In this document: in pieces, positions 8,989 to 19,400 of the stretch | Layout: the number at the start of each line of letters is the position of its first letter | Numbering within the stretch: the first letter of the stretch is position 1 | Origin: Rhodothermales bacterium | Lineage (GTDB): Bacteria; Bacteroidota; Rhodothermia; Rhodothermales; JANQRZ01 | Direction: 5' to 3' | Assembly (NCBI GenBank): GCA_028284265.1 | Contig: JANQRZ010000004.1 | Span: 224,089-288,088, forward strand | Length of the DNA stretch: 64,000 nt | Translations under genes and position numbers: made by a program | The notes under the pieces: model-generated | What the model saw: the letters and a program-made list of their open reading frames with translations, nothing else | Databases searched by the model: none | What the model was told of the DNA's origin: nothing

Positions 8989-10266
8989 ATGATTCAGCGA
9001 CGCTCTTTCCGGCCTATCGCCTCTTCTGCTTTGTTCCTAGCAGGTGCCCTGCTGGTGTCCGGGTGTGTGCAGTTCCAGCCAGCGATGCTCTATTCCGGGA
9101 TGGAAGCCGCGCCCGTGCCTGAGCGTCCGCGCACCCTCTCGCTCGCCGCCGAACCGATCATCTTCGACGATCAGACAGACGACACGATCTGGTTCCAAGA
9201 TGACGCGCGCTGCACGCAGGGCGAGGTGACCTCGGATGTGGTCTACGCCGGCCAGCGTGCGGTCGCGGTTTCGTGGAACCGCAATGCCGACGGGTGCGAA
9301 TGGGCAGGCTTCGGAATCGGTTGGGACGGGTGGGCTGGCAAGGACCTCTCCGAGTTGCTCCCCTATGCCGCCATCGAGATGCACGTGCGTTCCAAAGAAG
9401 GCACGATGTACGGCTTGCCCATCGTGCTCACGTTCGAGGACTATTCGGGTGGGATGGGCTTTGCTTACACGGGCAACGGCTACTTCGAGCGTTCCGTCAT
9501 CGACGAGGACTGGCAAAAAGTGACAGTACCGCTCGCCAACTTCGATAACGAGATTGAGAACCTTGACATCACGAACGTCAAGCAACTCATGTTTGAGTTG
9601 CAGGGATCGGGCAGCATCTACATGGACGAGGTGAAACTCATCTTCTACGAAGAGCAAGAGCAAGAGCCGTGGCTCGTCGAAGAACCGCGCCCCGATCCAA
9701 CCGCGCTTCCGATTCAACTCTTCGACGACTCGTTCATCAACGACAACGGTTGGGGCCTCGTCTCCGATGGCTGCCAGACCGTCGAACTCACAGACGCCGA
9801 CCCGTCCACCGGCTCTGCGGCGTTGCACCTGCGCTGGGACCTCAGCCCCGATCTGTGCTACCAAGGGTCGATGGGCGTAAGCTGGGATAAGTGGTACCCG
9901 ATTGATATGACTGAGGTCGTCGAGCAGACGGCGATCCAGTTCGATGTGCGCTTGACGTCCGGCACGTCTCAGAGTATCCCACTCCGCTTTGGAATTGAGG
10001 ATTACAACCGTCAGTTCTCTGGAGCGAAACTGGACGGAAGCTACACGGAGTCTGGCCGGTTTACATCCGAATGGCAGACGGTGACGATCCCGCTTGTCAA
10101 CCTGCGAGGCGGTGGCTTCCAACTGGCCGCTGCCCCGGCGACGACTGGCAATGTAGCTGAGCCTCAAGGTCGCGCCGATTGGGGCAACGTCAAGCAGCTC
10201 ATCATCTACATGGACGAAGCGGGCGAGGTCCTCCTCGACAACATTCGCCTCGTAGAGATCAACTGA
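8989..10266 (+). CDS. Lipoprotein with two tandem CBM11/CIA30-like modules
   Basis: 425 residues from ATG 8989; the open frame extends further upstream but overlaps the preceding gene, and only this start gives a lipoprotein signal (lipobox LVSGC, Cys 26). Two homologous halves follow. Residues about 55-225 contain IIFDDQTDDTIWFQD ... WQKVTVPLANF ... VKQLMFELQGSGSIYMDEV, and residues about 240-420 contain IQLFDDSFINDNGWG ... WQTVTIPLVNL ... VKQLIIYMDEAGEVLLDNI. This order matches CBM11/CIA30-type beta-sandwich domains. No catalytic residues are apparent. The probable job is holding beta-glucan chains at the surface next to the glycosidases encoded downstream. Confidence 0.68.
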   Translation: MIQRRSFRPIASSALFLAGALLVSGCVQFQPAMLYSGMEAAPVPERPRTLSLAAEPIIFDDQTDDTIWFQDDARCTQGEVTSDVVYAGQRAVAVSWNRNADGCEWAGFGIGWDGWAGKDLSELLPYAAIEMHVRSKEGTMYGLPIVLTFEDYSGGMGFAYTGNGYFERSVIDEDWQKVTVPLANFDNEIENLDITNVKQLMFELQGSGSIYMDEVKLIFYEEQEQEPWLVEEPRPDPTALPIQLFDDSFINDNGWGLVSDGCQTVELTDADPSTGSAALHLRWDLSPDLCYQGSMGVSWDKWYPIDMTEVVEQTAIQFDVRLTSGTSQSIPLRFGIEDYNRQFSGAKLDGSYTESGRFTSEWQTVTIPLVNLRGGGFQLAAAPATTGNVAEPQGRADWGNVKQLIIYMDEAGEVLLDNIRLVEIN

Positions 10267-10310
10267 CACGCGCGTCGGGGTCTCCCGTCCAGCGCACGGC
10301 CTCCATCGAT

Positions 10311-11720
10311 ATGAAAGCACTCATCCGTGCGGTCACCTGTGCCGCCCTCCTCGCCTTTAGCCTCTCCGTCCAAGCTCAGACCGACGGACGGTCTACTCTC
10401 AACGAGCAGTCGGAAGAAGCCGCAGCCGTTACGGCTGTGCCTCTCGCGAATCAAGGGGCTATCCCCGTCGAGCTTCGCCAAGACGAGGATGGAGGCTGGA
10501 CGCTGTATCGCGGCGGCGAGCCGTACTACATTAAAGGGGTCGGTGGACAGGTTCACCTCGACCGCGCTGTGGAATATGGGGCCAACTCGATCCGGACGTG
10601 GGGGGCTGGCGAGGCGATCGGCGTGCTCGATAAAGCGCACGAAATGGGACTGAGTGTCGTCTTCGGTCTGTGGGCCGGGGTGGAACGCCAAGGGTTCGAC
10701 TACAACGACGGCAAGGCTGTTGCCGCGCAACTCGCACGCTTCCGTGAGGTGGTCCGAGCGTACAAAGACCACCCAGCCATCCTGATGTGGGGACTTGGCA
10801 ACGAAAACGACCTGTTCTATACGGACTACAAAGTCTGGGATGCCCTCGGTGACATCGCAGAGATGATCCACGAGGAGGACCCCAACCACCCAGTGATGCA
10901 TGTCACCGCTGGACTCGACGTGGCCGAGGTGCAGCTCATCAAGGAACGTGCTCCTGCGATTGATGTCTACGGCGTCAACACCTACGGCGAGCTTGTCGGC
11001 GGGACACGCGAGTTTCGCTCATATGGATACGACGGGCCGAGCGTTGGCACCATGCTCCGGCGAGCAGGGTGGGACGGTCCCTACGTTATCGCAGAGTGGG
11101 GACCGGACGGACACTGGGAGGTGCCCAAGACCTCTTGGGGGGTGCCCATCGAGCAGACGAGCACGCAGAAAGCGAGGGTCTACCGTCTCCGCTATGAGGA
11201 CGGTATCGCTGCCGATGACGAGTATTGCATCGGTTCCTATGCGTTCCTCTGGGGGCAAAAGCAAGAGACGACACCAACGTGGTACGGCATCTTCACGCCC
11301 GGCGGCTACGAAACGGAGGTGTCGGATGTGTTACAGTACGTCTGGAGCGGCTCGTGGCCTGACAACCGAGCCCCTCGCATCGAGGGCTTCACGGCGAATG
11401 GTCAGGATATGCTTGCGAGCGTCTACGCTGATCCGCTCGACATCGTCACCTTCGTGGCAGATGTGAGCGATCCCGAGGGCGAGGATATCCGCTATGAGTG
11501 GGAGCTGCTTCCCGAGAGCACGGACATCCGTGCCGGTGGTGATGCGGAGGCCCGCCCCGATGCTGTCAGAATCAGCGTCGTCAGCCAAGAGGGCGGGACG
11601 CTCACCATCCAAACGCCGCGCCTCGAAGGGCCGTACCGGATGTTCATCTACGCCTATGACGACGATGGGAACGTCGCGACGGGCAACTTCCCGTTTTACG
11701 TCGGACAGCCTGCCCCGTAG
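10311..11720 (+). CDS. Exported clan GH-A glycoside hydrolase (GH2/GH158-like TIM barrel)
   Basis: 469 residues from ATG 10311, with signal peptide MKALIRAVTCAALLAFSLSVQAQ. The catalytic barrel (residues about 55-350) shows GEPYYIKGVGG, GANSIRTW, YKDHPAILMWGLGNEND with acid/base candidate Glu165, and VIAEWGPDGHWE with nucleophile candidate Glu262. This spacing is that of clan GH-A. A C-terminal Ig/PKD-like domain follows (residues about 370-469). A paralogue without a signal peptide is encoded at 19922-21232. The exact family is uncertain (GH2-type annotation, GH158 or a GH17/GH72-like transglycosylase are possible). Context argues for beta-1,3-glucan as substrate. Confidence 0.75.
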   Translation: MKALIRAVTCAALLAFSLSVQAQTDGRSTLNEQSEEAAAVTAVPLANQGAIPVELRQDEDGGWTLYRGGEPYYIKGVGGQVHLDRAVEYGANSIRTWGAGEAIGVLDKAHEMGLSVVFGLWAGVERQGFDYNDGKAVAAQLARFREVVRAYKDHPAILMWGLGNENDLFYTDYKVWDALGDIAEMIHEEDPNHPVMHVTAGLDVAEVQLIKERAPAIDVYGVNTYGELVGGTREFRSYGYDGPSVGTMLRRAGWDGPYVIAEWGPDGHWEVPKTSWGVPIEQTSTQKARVYRLRYEDGIAADDEYCIGSYAFLWGQKQETTPTWYGIFTPGGYETEVSDVLQYVWSGSWPDNRAPRIEGFTANGQDMLASVYADPLDIVTFVADVSDPEGEDIRYEWELLPESTDIRAGGDAEARPDAVRISVVSQEGGTLTIQTPRLEGPYRMFIYAYDDDGNVATGNFPFYVGQPAP

Positions 11721-11802
11721 GTACTCGCCGCGTCTGGCGGGTATAGCATGCACCGACTTGGTGCGTGCTCCCACACGCTTTCATTCTGCAACAGAGCTCA
11801 TC

Positions 11803-12717
11803 ATGATCTATCGTCTCGCACTTCCTCTGGCTTTCGTCGCTGTTGTGGTCGTCGGTCTCGCCGGCTGTGACAACTCGGTCGAGCAAGTCATTCCCGATCC
11901 CGAACTCACGCCCGAGGGCTGGGCGCTCGTGTGGTCCGACGAGTTCGACGGGACCGAGGTTGACACGATGAAATGGGAGTTTCAGCTCGGCGATGGTTGT
12001 CCTGATCTCTGCGGGTGGGGCAACGCTGAGCTCCAGTCTTACAGCGCAGAGAATGCCACCGTAGCAGACGGCGTGCTGACGATTACGGCTCGCCAAGACA
12101 CCCTGACGGGTGATACTAGGTACACCTCCGCTCGCCTCCGCACGCTCGGGAAGGGTGACTGGACCTACGGTCGATTCGAGGTCAAAGCCAAGCTCCCGAT
12201 CGGGCAGGGCCTGTGGCCGGCCATCTGGCTGCTCTTCAGCGAAGACACCTACGGCGGCTGGGCAGCGAGTGGCGAGATCGATATCATGGAGGCCATCGGC
12301 AGCGAGCCTGGCGAGGTATTCGGTACGCTCCACTACGGTGGACCTTTCCCCGATAATCAGTTCTCCGGCGAGGCTTTCGAACTCGCCGCAGGCACCATAG
12401 CCGATGACTTCTTTGTGTTCACAGTTGAGTGGGACGAGGCTATTCCTGACAATCCGGATACCGAAGACGTTGACGAGTTCGTGCCTACGACCATCCGCTG
12501 GTACATCAACAACGTGCTCTATCAGACCCAGACCGAAGAAGACTGGTTTTCGACAGGCGCAACCGGGGGCAATACGGCTGCACCGTTCGACCATCCCTTC
12601 CACATGATCCTCAACGTCGCAGTCGGGGGCAACCTACCGGGCAACCCTGACGAGACGACCGTTTTCCCGCAGACGATGGAAGTGGACTACGTCCGCGTCT
12701 ACGAGCGGAGCGAATAA
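11803..12717 (+). CDS. GH16 endo-beta-1,3-glucanase (laminarinase) lipoprotein
   Basis: 304 residues from ATG 11803, with lipobox VVGLAGC (Cys 22). The GH16 jelly-roll begins at ALVWSDEFDG and includes W-G-N-A-E-L-Q near residue 72, typical of laminarinases, and the catalytic motif GEIDIMEAIG with nucleophile Glu158, Asp160 and acid/base Glu163. The E-x-D-x-x-E form with the extra Met is characteristic of beta-1,3-glucanases rather than lichenases. HYGG and the closing VDYVRVYE strand are also present. It should cleave laminarin at the cell surface or in the periplasm. It lies 82 bp after the clan-A enzyme in the same operon. Confidence 0.93.
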   Translation: MIYRLALPLAFVAVVVVGLAGCDNSVEQVIPDPELTPEGWALVWSDEFDGTEVDTMKWEFQLGDGCPDLCGWGNAELQSYSAENATVADGVLTITARQDTLTGDTRYTSARLRTLGKGDWTYGRFEVKAKLPIGQGLWPAIWLLFSEDTYGGWAASGEIDIMEAIGSEPGEVFGTLHYGGPFPDNQFSGEAFELAAGTIADDFFVFTVEWDEAIPDNPDTEDVDEFVPTTIRWYINNVLYQTQTEEDWFSTGATGGNTAAPFDHPFHMILNVAVGGNLPGNPDETTVFPQTMEVDYVRVYERSE

Positions 12718-12768
12718 ACGGCTTCATTGTCTGGCATCGCCTGATCTAGAGCACGCGCCGAGATACAC

Positions 12769-14949
12769 GTGATAGAGCCTCGGATTCGGGCGTTGCTCGA
12801 TGCGATGACGCTGGACGAGAAGATCGGCCAGTTGTGCCTCGTGATGGGCGGCGAGGGCACCATCCCAGATTGGATCGGTGACGCCGTAGTGCGGGGCCGC
12901 GTCGGGGCCGTACTCAACGAGGTTCACGTCGATACGGTAAACGAACTTCAGCGCCTCGCCACAGAGGAGAGCCGACTCGGGATCCCGCTGCTCAACGGCC
13001 GTGATGTCATCCACGGCTTCGAGACCATCTTCCCGCTTCCTCTCGGTCAGGCGGCAACGTGGAACCCGGAACTCGTCGAACGTGGCGCGCGGATCGCTGC
13101 GCGAGAAGCAGCCGCGGCGGGGGCCAACTGGAGCTATGCGCCCATGCTCGATATCGGGCGCGATCCGCGCTGGGGTCGCATTGCTGAGACGTTTGGGGAA
13201 GACCCGTACATGATCAGCGTGATGGGCGCTGCGATGGTGCGCGGCTTTCAAGGCGGGAACCTTGCAGCGCCCGACGCGGTCGCAGCCTGCGCGAAGCACT
13301 TCGCTGGGTACGGTGCCAGTGAAGGCGGACGCGACTACAACACGACGAATATCCCCGAGCACGAGCTTCGAAACGTGCACCTCGTACCGTTCAAAGCAGC
13401 GCTCGACGCTGGAGCGGCCTCGCTCATGGCCTCGTTCAGCGACCTGAACGGGGTGCCAGCCACGGGCAACCGGTGGCTATTGACCACCGTTCTGCGAGAC
13501 GAGTGGGGCAGCGATGCGCTCACCGTCAGCGACTGGAACTCCGTCGCCGAGTTGTACACGCACGGGCTGGCGGCAGACCACCGCGAGGCCGCCTTCGAGG
13601 CGATGACCGCCGGGCTGGACATGGAGATGTCGAGCACCACGTACATCGACCACGTCCATGCCCTCCTCCAAGCCGGGCGCATCACGGAAGAGCTGATCGA
13701 TGCCCGCGTAGCCAACGTACTGCGTCTCAAGTTCCGCCTCGACCTGTTCGAGAATCCCTACACCGACCCTGCCGCGTTTCCTGCGCCCGCCAATGCCAAC
13801 CACCTCGACGCAGCCCGGCTTGCAGCTACGCAGAGTGTTGTGCTGCTCAAGAACGACGAGCGAGCGCTGCCTCTCACTGCGGACCGGCTGAGTCGCCTTG
13901 CTGTGATCGGCCCGCTCGCCGACGATGAATACGAGCAACTCGGCACCTGGGCCTTCGACGGCAACCCGGAGCACAGCCAGACACCGCTCGGTACGCTTCG
14001 CAAGCGTTTCGGCGATGCGATGGAGATTCAGTACATACGGGCGCTAGAGACGACGCGCAGCCAGAGCCGGGACGGATTTGGTGATGCCATCAAAGCCGCC
14101 AAGCAGTCGGACGCCGTGCTGCTGTTCTTGGGCGAGGAGGCCATCCTCTCCGGCGAAGCGCACTGCCGCGCCGACATCGGGTTGCCCGGCGCGCAGGAAG
14201 CGCTCATCGACGCGCTCGCAGCGGTCGGTACGCCGCTCGTGCTCGTCGTGATGGCAGGCCGCCCGCTCACGTTGGAGTCAGTTCTCGACAAGGTCGATGC
14301 CCTCTTGTTCGCGTGGCATCCGGGCACGATGGCGGGTCCGGCACTCGTGGACCTGCTGTTCGGTGACGTTTCGCCATCGGGTAAGCTGCCGGTGACGTTC
14401 CCCCGGATGGTAGGCCAGGTCCCGCTCTACTATGCCCACAAGCATACGGGACGCCCGCCGACGCCGCATACCAGCACCCACATCGACGACATCGAGCCGC
14501 GTGCCGTGCAGACGTCGGTCGGCAACACCTCATTCTACCTAGACGCTGGGTACACACCGCTCTTCCCGTTCGGCTTTGGGTTGTCCTATGCCGCGTTCGA
14601 GTACGCCCACATCGAAACGAGCATCCACGAAATAATGCTTGGTGAGACGCTCACTGTGACCGCCGAACTAACCAACGTGGGCGATTGCGAGGCCGACGAG
14701 GTAGTGCAACTCTATGTCCGCGACCTCGCGGGAAGCGTGACCCGGCCCGTGCGTGAGCTAAAAGGTTTTCAGCGTGTCAGCCTCGGTCCTGGTGAGCGCA
14801 CGACCGTCGCTTTCCAACTTCACACCGACGACCTCGCGTTTTACGACCGGCACATGCAGCGCGTCACCGAACCGGGTACTTTCCACGTCTGGATCGGCGG
14901 CGACTCAACCACGGAGCTACGTACGGAGTTCGTCGTGACGGCAGGCTGA
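12769..14949 (+). CDS. GH3 beta-glucosidase, apparently cytosolic
   Basis: 726 residues beginning at GTG 12769; an in-frame stop at 12742 and the absence of any ATG in between fix this start. The N-terminal barrel has DPRWGRIAETFGEDP, KHFAGYG (Lys176-His177) and LTVSDWNSV, whose Asp255 is the nucleophile. The alpha/beta sandwich domain begins near VVLLKNDERALPL, and a C-terminal fibronectin III-like domain ends the protein (GFGLSYAAFEY ... DEVVQLYVRDL). No signal peptide is visible, unlike many BglX-type enzymes, so it probably hydrolyses imported beta-glucan oligosaccharides to glucose. It is the last gene of the plus arm; its stop is 8 bp from the stop of the convergent transporter gene. 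Confidence 0.93.
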   Translation: MIEPRIRALLDAMTLDEKIGQLCLVMGGEGTIPDWIGDAVVRGRVGAVLNEVHVDTVNELQRLATEESRLGIPLLNGRDVIHGFETIFPLPLGQAATWNPELVERGARIAAREAAAAGANWSYAPMLDIGRDPRWGRIAETFGEDPYMISVMGAAMVRGFQGGNLAAPDAVAACAKHFAGYGASEGGRDYNTTNIPEHELRNVHLVPFKAALDAGAASLMASFSDLNGVPATGNRWLLTTVLRDEWGSDALTVSDWNSVAELYTHGLAADHREAAFEAMTAGLDMEMSSTTYIDHVHALLQAGRITEELIDARVANVLRLKFRLDLFENPYTDPAAFPAPANANHLDAARLAATQSVVLLKNDERALPLTADRLSRLAVIGPLADDEYEQLGTWAFDGNPEHSQTPLGTLRKRFGDAMEIQYIRALETTRSQSRDGFGDAIKAAKQSDAVLLFLGEEAILSGEAHCRADIGLPGAQEALIDALAAVGTPLVLVVMAGRPLTLESVLDKVDALLFAWHPGTMAGPALVDLLFGDVSPSGKLPVTFPRMVGQVPLYYAHKHTGRPPTPHTSTHIDDIEPRAVQTSVGNTSFYLDAGYTPLFPFGFGLSYAAFEYAHIETSIHEIMLGETLTVTAELTNVGDCEADEVVQLYVRDLAGSVTRPVRELKGFQRVSLGPGERTTVAFQLHTDDLAFYDRHMQRVTEPGTFHVWIGGDSTTELRTEFVVTAG

Positions 14950-14957
14950 GTTCTTGC

Positions 14958-16412
14958 CTAGCCTGTCTCGCTAGCGGTGGCACCACGCCGTGCTTCTAGC
15001 TCTGCTCGCACATCGTAGGCTGTCTCCTCGGTGATCGGGAACCGCCACACGGCCCAGATTGCAATGGCCGACGTGACTGCCGGGATGACCACGTCGAAGA
15101 TGCGCATCAGGAAGAGCGTCTGTTCGGTCTGCGCGCTGCCGAGTTCCACGGCGAAGCCGGTTGCGTTGAGGAGGAAGCCGCCTGCCGCGAGCGCCGCTGC
15201 CATCCCGAGCTTGACGACCCACCAGTAGATCGAGCCGAACATGCCCTCGCGTCGTTCGTAGCTCGTGATCTCGTCGAAGTCCACCACATCGGCAATCATG
15301 GACGGGACTAGGGTGAAGAGGCCACCGAGCCCGAACGCCATGAGAGGCGCGGGGAGCATCACCAGCCACGGAATCTCCGGGTTGTAGGCCGGCCACTTCA
15401 GCAGGTAGCCCACGACCGATATCCCGATGGCGATCATCAATGCCCGCCGCTTCCCGATCTTCGTTCCGAGCCACGTCACGAACACGACGACCGCGAATGT
15501 GGCCACCGCGCCAACCGACCCGGCATAGCCCGCGTACTGTGCGCCTAGCGTCTCGTTGCCGCCGCAGACGTAGTAGATGATCACGTAGAACTGGAACGAC
15601 GCGATCAGCATGAACCCGTTGAAGATCAGGAACGTCGCTGCGCAGAGCAGGAGGAAGGGGCGTGACTGCAGCACCGTCCCGAAGCCCTGGAAGAACGACT
15701 TGAGGATGTTCAGCATCCCCCCGCTGCTAGTGGCTTTGCCTTCGGCTGTAGCTACGGCTTTGAACGGCTCGCGCAGGAAGATTGCCGGGAGCACACCGAT
15801 CGCTATCACGATGACAGCGATGATGATGGCAAGCCCCGCCGCGCCCTCGCGCTGGTTGGCGAAGAAGCCCTCGTAGGACATGATCCACAGGAACCACGGC
15901 GAGGCGACGTAGGCGAGCTGCCCGATGAAGTTGGACGTGCCCATGAGCCGCGTGCGCTCATGGTAGTCCGCCGTCAGCTCGAAGCCGAGTGCCACCCAGG
16001 GTGTCGCCCAGACCGTGTAGGCGAGGTAGAAAAAGAGCGAGCCGATCAGGAAGTAAACGAAGTAGAACGTCTCGCTCCGCCCCTCAGGAAGCTGCCACAG
16101 GAAGATGAAAATGAGGCCGACGGCAATGGCGCCTCCAAAGATGTAGGGTCTGCGGCGGCCCCACCGCGTCCGCGTATTGTCGGAGATATACCCCATCATG
16201 GGGTCGGTGAAGGCGTCGGTGATGCGCGGGAGCGCGCCGAGGAGTCCGACGAGTGCCGGGTTCATCCCGAAGCCGAGGTTCAGGACGATCATCATCCCGC
16301 CACTCGCACCTGCTAGCAGGTTATTGACGAAGGCCCCCAGCCCATAGATGATGCGGTGGCCAAAAGAGATACGGTCCTTCGCAGCGGTCTCGTGGTGGAC
16401 GGGAGCGTTCAT
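14958..16412 (-). CDS. GPH-family glycoside:cation symporter
   Basis: 484 residues with about 12 hydrophobic helices. The N-terminal half carries the family signature DPMMGYISDNTRTRWGRRRPYI (loop 2-3), and later segments GTSNFIGQLAYVASPWFLW and DFDEITSYERREGMFGSIYWW match GPH (MelB-like) transporters. It probably imports glucosides or beta-glucan oligosaccharides across the inner membrane with a cation. It is the last gene of the minus arm; its ATG is one base past the stop of the phosphorylase gene, so the two are co-translated. Confidence 0.9.
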   Translation of the reverse strand: MNAPVHHETAAKDRISFGHRIIYGLGAFVNNLLAGASGGMMIVLNLGFGMNPALVGLLGALPRITDAFTDPMMGYISDNTRTRWGRRRPYIFGGAIAVGLIFIFLWQLPEGRSETFYFVYFLIGSLFFYLAYTVWATPWVALGFELTADYHERTRLMGTSNFIGQLAYVASPWFLWIMSYEGFFANQREGAAGLAIIIAVIVIAIGVLPAIFLREPFKAVATAEGKATSSGGMLNILKSFFQGFGTVLQSRPFLLLCAATFLIFNGFMLIASFQFYVIIYYVCGGNETLGAQYAGYAGSVGAVATFAVVVFVTWLGTKIGKRRALMIAIGISVVGYLLKWPAYNPEIPWLVMLPAPLMAFGLGGLFTLVPSMIADVVDFDEITSYERREGMFGSIYWWVVKLGMAAALAAGGFLLNATGFAVELGSAQTEQTLFLMRIFDVVIPAVTSAIAIWAVWRFPITEETAYDVRAELEARRGATASETG

Positions 16413-16413
16413 G

Positions 16414-19400
16414 CTAGCGTGCTGGTGGGAGGTCTAGGTCGATTCGTGTGATTCGTCCGGTGCGTCCGAATACCTCAGCGCTGAGGTCACGGCTGAGAGC
16501 GTCGCCTTCAATCTCGGTCACGGTTCCGTCCACTTCAGTGATGCGAACCGCGAGCGCATCGGCGCGGCGGTAGACAACCGGAATCTGGCAGTAGGTGAAC
16601 GCCAAGCTGTCGGCGTTGAGGTCAATCGTTTGCGCGTTGCCGTGAAGGTCGAGGTAGCGGAACGTCGCCGCGTTGTGGAGGAACTCATCAGCCCGAAGAA
16701 GAGCGGGGCGGAAGACAATCTGCCCATCCCGGACCAGCAGACCCAACTCGCCCCAACGGCACAGGATATCCTCTTTGACCTGGCCCGTCATGCCGGGCTG
16801 CTTCGCGCCCGCATGGCCCGGCGTGTGGGAGTAGGCGTCGGTCGGGAAAGCGCCGTACTCTTCCGGTGTCTTGTTTACGCCGAGACCAGCCCGGATGTCG
16901 TAGTAGGCAGCGGCGAGGCGTTCGAGGACAGTGGCATCTTCTCCGGCAGCGTGGGCGCGGAAGAAGGTCTCTTGGGTAGCGAGGGCGAGTTTGGAGACCA
17001 TGTGCCAGTAGATGCTTCCTAGTCCCTCGTAGCCGAAAAACGTGCCCGAGCGCCCGGTGTAGGCGCGGTGGTTAAAAATCTGCTCGAACGTGTCGAGCAC
17101 ATGCTTTGCCTCGCGGTCCACGAGGTCGGCGTATCCCTTCGCGCGGAGGGCGTCGAGGGCAGTCTGCACACTGGACTTGTTGCGGAAGGTGCCGTTGAAA
17201 TGGATGCCGCCGCGCCGGTCCTGCACGATGAGGCTGCGGTCGCCGTCAGCAATCAGGGTTCGGAGCAACTCCGATTCAGCTACCGCTTCGGGCGGGAGGT
17301 TGTTCTTCGAGAGGAAGTCCGGGAGGTCACGGTCGGGGTAGAGGGTGTAGCTGTGCTGGTCTGGGCGGTAGAGGTCGCTCATCCGCATCGCTTCGAGCAC
17401 GTCGGCGGACGCTTCGGGGGAGAGCACACCGGCGTCGAGCGACGCGACCTGACCTTCGAGCATCGCGTAGAGATGCGACACCGAAACCTCGTCGCCCTCG
17501 ACCGCCATCAGGTTGTAGGCGTGGAAGAGGCCATCGTCGCGCCGGTTGACCGCGATGGTATGATCTAGGAACGCTGTCGCTCGTTCGATGAGGGCTTGGA
17601 TGTCGGTATAGGCAACCTCGTCCGTCTCACCGGAAAGGCCAGCCTCGTAGAGCCGTTCGCGGTGGGTGCTCCCGGCAAGGCCGAGGGCATCGACGATCTG
17701 CTTGCGCTCGGCATCGCTCAGGTTGCGGCCTGCGAGGTCTGCGTGCTGCTCGAAGGCTGCTGCGACGTTGCCTAGCAACTCGGCGACCTCCGCAGAGAGT
17801 GTGGTGTGCTCTCCCGGGGCGTCGCTAAGTAGGGTACGGAGGAAGGCGAGGTACCGCCGGACGGCGAAGAGGGTCACCATCGAGACGCCGTTGCCGACGA
17901 GCGCGTTGTTGGCGTCGTTCCACTCGGGGCGCTGGGTGTTCATCCAGATGCCGCCCTCGGGGATGAAGTTGGTCAGCTTGGCGAGGACCGTGACGAGGAG
18001 CTTCTCGGCAAACGTCACCCGAAGCACGTTGCCGCTGCCGTCCCATAGCAATTTGCCGTCGGCCCCGACGGATGCCACACGCTCAGCGATGCGCTCCTCT
18101 TCGTCGTCGTCATAGACGACGGTGTCGTGTGGGTTGCGGAGGAGGTCAGCGTAAGGCTTGATCCGGTAGGGGACGTTCGCATAGCTGTATAGCCGACGTG
18201 CGAGGATGTCGCTCAGGCGGCCCGGGTCATGGTCGTGGAAGAGGGTGAGAAGGCGGAGGAGGTAGATGATCTGGTGGTCGCCCCAATAGCCGATGTACGA
18301 CCACGGGTCGTCCGGCTCGATGATCTCCCAGTCGATGCCCTCGTCGGTGATCCGGTACGGGTTGTAGCCGTCGGCGGTCGAGGCGTTGACGAAGGTGGCG
18401 ATGATCCCTTCGAGGAAGCCGGGGAACGAGCGGCTGAGTGCTTCCCAGTTTTGGAAGATGTCGCGCCAGTTGCCCTCGTAGCCTCGCTTCATCGAACCAT
18501 CTTGGTTCGTGGTCTCGATGGAGAAGTGGTTCCACGGGCGGCTCGGGTCCCCGTGGCGGCGGCTGAAGTGCAGCGGGAGATAGGTGGTGCAGAGTCGTTG
18601 CAGGTCCGCGCTTCCTGCTTGCGCCGACTCGTGTAGGGCTTGGATGGAGAGACGCTGGGGAAGGCCGTTGAACCAGTCTGCGTGGGCCTCGGCGACGGGC
18701 GCGTTGAAGTGGGTGATGTAGGCGCGTACGTCCTCGCGGTTGACGACGTAGCCCTCGTCGAAGATGCCGCCCCGCATGATGTTGAAGAGGACGTTCATCC
18801 GGTGGCGCGCGGTCGTCATACGCTCGCCCGTGCGCTGCTCACCATCGGATGCGGCGATGAGGTAGCGAAGCCGGGCGCGGCCAGCCTCGATGTCGCGGTT
18901 CAGGTCGTCGCGGAGCGCGTCAGGGTCGGCAAGGCGGTCTTGGAGGTTGATTACATCAGCGACGTCCTGCTCGATGTCCGCTACGAGATCCCAGTCATGC
19001 GCCTCGCCCGGATCGAGGTTTAGTGTAGCGTGAACGAAATACGCTCCCCGCTCGGCGCGCACGGCGTCTTCGGTCTTGACGGCGTGCCCGGTACGGAAGC
19101 GGTCGAGCTGGCGCGCTGAGAGCAGGATGGCTTCGGCGTCAAGGCCAACAGACCACACGGTGGTCGCCTTCAGCGCTTCGCTCGGCTCGGCTTTGTCGAC
19201 GGGGATAGCGCTCAGGGTGAACAGCCCGAGGGGTGTGTTAGGGACGCGCTCGTTCTTCTTGTACGCATCGGCGAGGACGCTCCGCTCGGTTTGCATCGAG
19301 CGTTCGATCCCGTAGGGCATCAGGTTTTGCACGCCGTCGAGAAGGCGCACCGAGACGGGGCCAGAACCGTGGTTCTTCAGCACCGAGCGCTTGACGAACC

